18,688 nt of DNA from JBKJUK01 sp046590705 (GTDB taxonomy: Bacteria > Acidobacteriota > Thermoanaerobaculia > Gp7-AA8), in assembly GCA_046590705.1 (NCBI GenBank), contig JBKJUK010000087.1:1-18688 (forward strand). The letters run 5' to 3'. Numbering within the stretch: position 1 is the first letter of the stretch; each line of letters begins with the position of its first letter. The notes under the pieces were generated by a model. That model saw nothing but the letters and a program-made list of their open reading frames with translations. It was not told the origin of the DNA and searched no databases. The translations under genes were made by a program, and so were the position numbers. This document shows positions 14,340 to 18,688 of the stretch, one piece after another.

Positions 14340-15629
14340 CTACATTCTTGCGGTGCGTTTTCGGACCGGTGCAGGAGGGTCGAGGTAGGGAGCGAGGAGA
14401 GGCCAGGACTCAGCGATTGAACCGTCAACAGTGTCGTTGTAGATTGCGCAGGCATCATTCGGTGAAGGCCCGCAGCGGCCAAGAAGCTGGCCCACAACAC
14501 GCAGCCCCTTCACCAGGAGTGGAGCTCCCGAACTTCCGGAAGCGATCGCTCCCTCCGTAGTTCGGGTGTAAAGGAATGCCGGCTGCGGTGCTGACCCGCA
14601 TGCGTTGATGGCAGTGTGAACGGCGCCTGTGCTGTATGTGAGAGGAGCTCCGCTGGCGTGCGATAAACGGTAGGTTTCGGTCCCTGTCTGGACGCGCGAG
14701 GGATCAATGCCGAGGAAGACACCACCTGGGGGTCTTCTGTTCAACCGAAGCAGCGCGACGTCGCTCGACGCCGACGCAACCAACAGTTTGGCTCCGTAGG
14801 TTCGCGTGACCGATGCCACCTGCGTACTTCCACAGGATTCAAACCGCAGGTTCCACACAGCTTCGATCGACGCTGCTTCCGCTGCGTTCGAGATGCAGTG
14901 CTGCGCGGTCAGCATGTAAGGCGTCTGGCTGTTGAGTGCGTCGTTCAGAACTCCACCTGTGCAGGAATACGAAGCATCTCCACGCACGAAGTTGATCAAC
15001 GCGATGGCTCGTCCTGCATTGCGAATCTCACCTGTCTGATCCTGCTGCGCGCAAGCCGCGTCTTTCGCACATGACGGAGTGACCGTCGTGGCGAGTGTCC
15101 CGATCGCCATTTTGGCGATGGTGATTCCTGCGGTGACACTCTGCGCCGCAATGTAGACCGTCGAGCCATGCGTGGTCGGCGACCAGGTCGTGTCGCCGTT
15201 GGGTTCAAATCGTTCGAGTTCTTCATCGTCGGAGCCAGCAATCCAAAGCACTGTTCCCGGAGTGGCACCACTCATGTTCAGACGAAGTGTCCGGGCTCCA
15301 TCGACGACGATCTTTCCAAGCACGTTCAGGGCGAAGGGGGAGCCGCCGTTTTTGCTCGAGCGGTCGGCGAGCAGGACGACTGGAGTCTCGAGTGTTTCGA
15401 CGTTAGCTTCGTGTCGCAGGTTGGGCTCCAGGCGAGGCGCACTGAGCTTTGCGGTGAAGCGCGCCAGTTCGCGTGCCCCGGCACGGTCGATCATCAGGGG
15501 CTGCACCTCGCTCGTCGTGCTCGCGGTCGACAGAATGAGTGGCGGTATCGCCGCGGCGCTCGCCTCCAGGACGACAATCGGGAAGGAGGTGATGATTGCG
15601 AGCGTCACGAGGGGTTTGAGAGTGATCAT
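14340..15629 (-). CDS. Secreted trypsin-fold (PA clan) serine protease
   Basis: This 429-residue protein from the ATG at 15629 has a signal peptide (hydrophobic core about 5-22, ending near ASAAA). A non-catalytic N-terminal region (about 30-195) looks beta-rich, with a possible jelly-roll-like part around LRLNMSGATPGTVLWIAGSDD in two runs. The protease domain begins at about 205. The triad is His244 in MLTAQHC, Asp290 in SSDVALLRL and Ser367 in GSSGAP. Cysteines (SYSCTGG, AQHC, ESCGS, INACGS, GRCG, DAC) suggest disulfide bonds and extracytoplasmic folding. Layout and motifs resemble lysyl-endopeptidase-like proteases, but the specificity pocket cannot be judged by eye. It may have its own promoter in the AT-rich stretch upstream, and ends 138 nt before xdhA. 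Confidence 0.88.
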   Translation of the reverse strand: MITLKPLVTLAIITSFPIVVLEASAAAIPPLILSTASTTSEVQPLMIDRAGARELARFTAKLSAPRLEPNLRHEANVETLETPVVLLADRSSKNGGSPFALNVLGKIVVDGARTLRLNMSGATPGTVLWIAGSDDEELERFEPNGDTTWSPTTHGSTVYIAAQSVTAGITIAKMAIGTLATTVTPSCAKDAACAQQDQTGEIRNAGRAIALINFVRGDASYSCTGGVLNDALNSQTPYMLTAQHCISNAAEAASIEAVWNLRFESCGSTQVASVTRTYGAKLLVASASSDVALLRLNRRPPGGVFLGIDPSRVQTGTETYRLSHASGAPLTYSTGAVHTAINACGSAPQPAFLYTRTTEGAIASGSSGAPLLVKGLRVVGQLLGRCGPSPNDACAIYNDTVDGSIAESWPLLAPYLDPPAPVRKRTARM

Positions 15630-15890
15630 GCCTGACCACAATTTCAAAAAGCGTGTCAGAGATGTTCGTGATGTAAGTCTATTTAAACAAACGATTTAGC
15701 GTGATTTTAATCTCGAATGAGCCGTCCAATTCGAAGATTTTGTTCAGAAACTGGACGGTTGCATCGACTCGGAGAGATTAACCTCCGGTAGTGGCCAGAG
15801 GAGAGCAGAAAAAGCAATACGCTGTTGCCTTCGAGTCGCTCAAAACCGAAAACGATGTGGGCCGTCAGCCTCTTTGAAGGGGCGCCACAA
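15630..15890. other. AT-rich upstream region of the protease gene
   Basis: This interval lies between two minus-strand genes and has no convincing ORF. Bases 15670-15712 are clearly more AT-rich than their surroundings, including a TTTAAA and a TTTTAA stretch, and probably hold the protease promoter, although no clean -35/-10 pair is evident. CCGTCCA (15722-15728) pairs with TGGACGG (15752-15758) around 23 nt and could be an operator or a stem in a leader RNA. Confidence 0.35.
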
Positions 15891-15926
15891 AGAAAAAAGG
15901 GCAGGCGGTCATGACCGCCTGCCCTT
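15891..15926 (-). terminator. Strong intrinsic terminator of the YDG-repeat gene
   Basis: Bases 15897-15926 are a perfect 30-bp palindrome (half-site AAGGGCAGGCGGTCA). On the minus strand it is followed by a run of T residues (15893-15898, read in reverse). It starts 20 nt after the stop codon at 15947-15949, as expected for a rho-independent terminator. The T-run exists only on this side, so it mainly serves minus-strand transcription. Confidence 0.88.
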
Positions 15927-15946
15927 CTGGAACTCCTGTTCGACGA

Positions 15947-18688
15947 CTAGGGACGGGCGGCGAAATGCAGCGCCGGATCCTGGGTCTTGTTGTCCGTCCA
16001 GACTCCGTAAACAATCGCGCTGCCTTCTGTCGTTGCGAACAACACCGACTCGCCCCCGACCAACTCGATCCCCAGCAACGAAGCAGCGGAGGATTGAGTG
16101 AAGAAGTTAGGAGCGAAGGACAGGCTCGTAACTTTCATGATCTCGCCATTGGCCCTGCGGACCGTGGCGGTGAGCGTGGCGCCCGATCCGAGCGTCCGCA
16201 CGCCGATGTTGAAGCGTGCCGCTGCAATCGAATGTGGCGCGACGATCACGCCAACTTCACCCTTACGGAGGACGTCTTCTTCCGGTATCAGGTCCATCGT
16301 GAGACTTGTCTGACCGCCCGCGGCGATGCTGTAGACCCGTGCCATTCCGATCGGGCGTATTGCCGCTGTAGTCGCGATATCGAGGCTACCGATACCGGTC
16401 GTACCCATGGATCGCACTACGTCTGCCATCGCCAGTGTTCCGCGAGCCGGTACTGTTACCTCGAGACGAGGATCGGAATCAGCCGCACTCGCACCCGCAG
16501 GATGGAAGGTGAGCGTAGCGCCGATCGCTACGTCGGCCGGGTTGTGAAGCTGCAGGCCGGTCGCAAAGCGCGAACCGAGAGCGCCAGTCAGCGACCCTGC
16601 AACAGGGACTATGTATCTCCCGCTCGGGACGCGATTGACCACTTTGTATGCCACCTGCAGATTTGGATCATTCGATTCATTGTCGGTCGCAGCGCCATAG
16701 ATAACGCCGCTCCCCGCGATGACCTCGAAACTGAGTGACTCGCTGCTTCCTGCGGGTTCGCCCAGGAGCGATGCAATTGCCTCCTGAGTCAGCGACGATG
16801 CCGCCACGCTCCGCTCGAACGAACCGAGGAGTTTGCCGGCCGCGTCACGTCGCGCAACTCGCACGGTAAGTCCTGAACTGAGCGCACGCAGGCCAACGCT
16901 GAAACGGGTGGTCACCGGATCGATCGGGGTTACGAGTACGGCTCGATCGCCAAGCGAAAGAGTCGATCCGATCGGAATGGCGCGCTGGATCATGCCTGCC
17001 GTTCCTGCCTCGCGACCATCATTGAAGACGTGCGCGATGATGGACGGAACCGGACCAATCAGTCGTCGAACACTCGCGGTGGTTACGCCGTTGAACGATG
17101 GTGGCAGCAGATCATCGATGAATTTCGTTTCACCTGGCAGCAGCGTGTATGCGTATTTCACGATCACGCCGTCAATCAGGAAACTGATCTCCCCCTGCAT
17201 GGTGTCGGCGGTGCCGTTGACGAGGTACACCGTTGTGCGGAATAACGAACCGCCGAGACCTCGAGCGGTACCGACCACAGCGATGACCGCATCATCGGTC
17301 GACAAAGCGAGTGGAACAAGTGAGTACGGCGCTGATTGACGTGACAAACATCCGCCACGTGCGCCACTCACGGAGTAGCTGCCGACATCGGTCTCGCGAA
17401 TCGAGGCGATCGTAAGCTCTTCAGAGATGGCACCCGCGATCGGAGAACCATTGAGGAACCACTGATAAGCGCTGTACCCGGCGGAGGCCCGCAGAGTTAC
17501 CGGCTTTCCGAGTTCGACGGTCACCGGCGAGAGGATGGTCGGTGGCGTGACAATTGTCACCGTAATCTCTGCCGCACCGGACGCAGTACCCGATGAGACT
17601 CCGTCACGCAGGGAAACGATCGTGTAGGTGGTGCTCGCGACAGGCCTGACGGTGCGACGATGCGTTGACGAAGTTGCCGTCTCGCTCAACCCATCAGACC
17701 AGTTGAGGTTCCAAGGTCCGGTCCCGGTGAGCTCGACATTGATTGTAGCCTCGCCCCCGTCGCAGATTGCCGCTGAGCCAGAGACAACCGCGAAAACGGG
17801 GACCACGCTGCTTTCGATGTTTGCGGTGGTCGGGGCGACACTGACGATGAAGTAGTTCGCTCCGGCTGTACCGGCAAGCGTGAAGCCGCTGGCGGTAACG
17901 TTCTTGAGCGTTCCGATGTTCGAATCGTCAAACAATGCAGTGCCCCCGAGCACGCTGACATCGTCGCCCGGGAGAACACCGTTGAGAGTTCGCGAGGTGA
18001 TGGTCGCAGTTCTGCTGCCGTCGAAGAATTTATTCGCGGCTGTAAAGCTGACGGTGATGCCCAGCGCGGTGATGTTCGCGGTGGTAGTTCCCACCGAGGT
18101 GAGCGTGTAGTTGCCCCCGTCTGTTCCACTCAGCGTTGCACCCGTGAGGGTGACCGTCTTTCCGGTACCGACGTTCTTGTCTGCGAACGTCGCCGTCCCT
18201 CCGGTGAGACTTACCGTATCTCCGGCAATGGCTCCCGTCACGCTCCGCGTTGCGACCGTCGCATTGGTGGTTCCGTCATACACACGGCTGCTCGCCGTGA
18301 AGCTTCCCGTCACGCCCAGGGCCGTGATGTTGGCGGTGGTCGTTGCTACAGAGGTGAGCGTGTAGTTCCCTGCATCCGCTCCGCTCAGCGTTGCACCAGT
18401 GAGCGTGACCGTCTTTCCTGTTCCGACGTTCTTGTCTGCGAACGTTGCTGTTCCGCCGGTGAGACTTACCGTATCGCCGCCAATCGCTCCAGTCACATTC
18501 CGCGAAGCGACTGTTGCGTTGGTTGTTCCGTCATACACACGACTGCTCGCTGTGAAGCTACCCGTCACATTCAGCGCAGTGATGTTGGCGGTGGTCGTGC
18601 CCACCGAGGTGAGTGTGTAGTTCGCTGCATCTGTTCCGCTCAGCGTTGCACCAGTGAGCGTGACCGTCTTTCCGGTACCGACGTTCTT
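15947..18688 (-). CDS. Large secreted adhesin-like protein with YDG repeats, C-terminal part (partial)
   Basis: The frame enters from the right edge and runs 913 codons to the stop; the start lies outside. In order it has the end of one YDG repeat, two near-identical 85-residue YDG repeats (RVYDGTTNATV...), a diverged third (NKFFDGSRTATI...), a PKD/Ig-like domain with GPWNLNWSDG, an Ig-like domain with YSAYQWFLNGSPIAG, and two copies of a module of about 220 residues ending in IYG-x2-TDN-x3-DP. YDG repeats occur in large bacterial surface and filamentous-haemagglutinin-like proteins. Threonine, serine and glycine dominate, lysine is rare, and no membrane segment is seen, which fits an extracellular beta-rich fibre. 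The export route is unknown, because the N-terminus is missing and no known C-terminal sorting signal is recognised. Confidence 0.85.
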   Translation of the reverse strand, partial: KNVGTGKTVTLTGATLSGTDAANYTLTSVGTTTANITALNVTGSFTASSRVYDGTTNATVASRNVTGAIGGDTVSLTGGTATFADKNVGTGKTVTLTGATLSGADAGNYTLTSVATTTANITALGVTGSFTASSRVYDGTTNATVATRSVTGAIAGDTVSLTGGTATFADKNVGTGKTVTLTGATLSGTDGGNYTLTSVGTTTANITALGITVSFTAANKFFDGSRTATITSRTLNGVLPGDDVSVLGGTALFDDSNIGTLKNVTASGFTLAGTAGANYFIVSVAPTTANIESSVVPVFAVVSGSAAICDGGEATINVELTGTGPWNLNWSDGLSETATSSTHRRTVRPVASTTYTIVSLRDGVSSGTASGAAEITVTIVTPPTILSPVTVELGKPVTLRASAGYSAYQWFLNGSPIAGAISEELTIASIRETDVGSYSVSGARGGCLSRQSAPYSLVPLALSTDDAVIAVVGTARGLGGSLFRTTVYLVNGTADTMQGEISFLIDGVIVKYAYTLLPGETKFIDDLLPPSFNGVTTASVRRLIGPVPSIIAHVFNDGREAGTAGMIQRAIPIGSTLSLGDRAVLVTPIDPVTTRFSVGLRALSSGLTVRVARRDAAGKLLGSFERSVAASSLTQEAIASLLGEPAGSSESLSFEVIAGSGVIYGAATDNESNDPNLQVAYKVVNRVPSGRYIVPVAGSLTGALGSRFATGLQLHNPADVAIGATLTFHPAGASAADSDPRLEVTVPARGTLAMADVVRSMGTTGIGSLDIATTAAIRPIGMARVYSIAAGGQTSLTMDLIPEEDVLRKGEVGVIVAPHSIAAARFNIGVRTLGSGATLTATVRRANGEIMKVTSLSFAPNFFTQSSAASLLGIELVGGESVLFATTEGSAIVYGVWTDNKTQDPALHFAARP
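17801..18688 (-). repeat. In-frame tandem repeats of 255 nt (YDG repeats)
   Basis: The period is exactly 255 nt (85 codons). Full units lie at 18299-18553 and 18044-18298. A diverged unit lies at about 17801-18043, and the tail of another at 18554-18688 runs to the window edge. The two full units and the partial one are nearly identical in DNA, while the 3'-most unit is clearly older. Recent duplication or repeated recombination between units is likely. Confidence 0.9.

Noticed and set aside
17801..18688. Regularly spaced repeats considered as a CRISPR array
   Set aside because: The whole 255-nt unit is repeated in frame inside a coding sequence. There are no short repeats with unique spacers and no cas genes.

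Overview
The window looks like a piece of a GC-rich bacterial chromosome: codons end mostly in G or C, and genes sit tightly packed in operons with short overlaps. The C-terminal modules of the large right-hand surface protein and the scattered hairpin repeats recall soil Acidobacteriota, but no rRNA or marker gene fixes the taxon, so this placement is tentative. There is no tRNA, rRNA, transposase, integrase or CRISPR array.

Left block (1-2440, plus strand): the tail of an unidentified gene, a small M50-like membrane metalloprotease with a HELGH motif, a protein with a nucleotidyltransferase-like outline whose catalytic acidic residues appear lost, and ribonuclease D. Each start overlaps the previous stop (TGATG or GTGA), so they are probably translationally coupled. 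A gene-free stretch (2441-2872) holds inverted hairpin repeats and a good intrinsic terminator.

Second block (2873-6561, minus strand): in transcription order, a bacterial eRF1-related (baeRF) protein with a zinc ribbon, a TerC/Alx-type membrane protein, a small PGPGW membrane protein and a NaChBac-like single-domain voltage-gated cation channel. The last three overlap by ATGA. An NhaR-type LysR regulator (6672-7571, plus) is divergent from this block. A translation or stress factor, a probable metal exporter, an ion channel and a Na+/stress-type regulator together suggest an ion- or membrane-stress cassette. This is the most unusual gene group here.

Third block (7749-14201, minus strand): xanthine dehydrogenase xdhA (2Fe-2S/FAD) and xdhB (molybdopterin), a 384-nt gap carrying a nested inverted repeat, xdhC (cofactor maturation), a small unknown ORF and a stand-alone FIST sensor-domain protein. 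XdhB keeps the residues that distinguish purine-hydroxylating enzymes from aldehyde oxidases, so the likely role is purine catabolism, with the FIST protein as a possible small-molecule sensor.

Right block (14340-18688, minus strand): a secreted trypsin-fold serine protease, and then a large secreted, adhesin-like protein that runs off the right edge. That protein has near-identical 85-residue YDG repeats, two Ig/PKD-like domains and a duplicated module of about 220 residues at its C-terminus. A strong palindromic terminator follows it.
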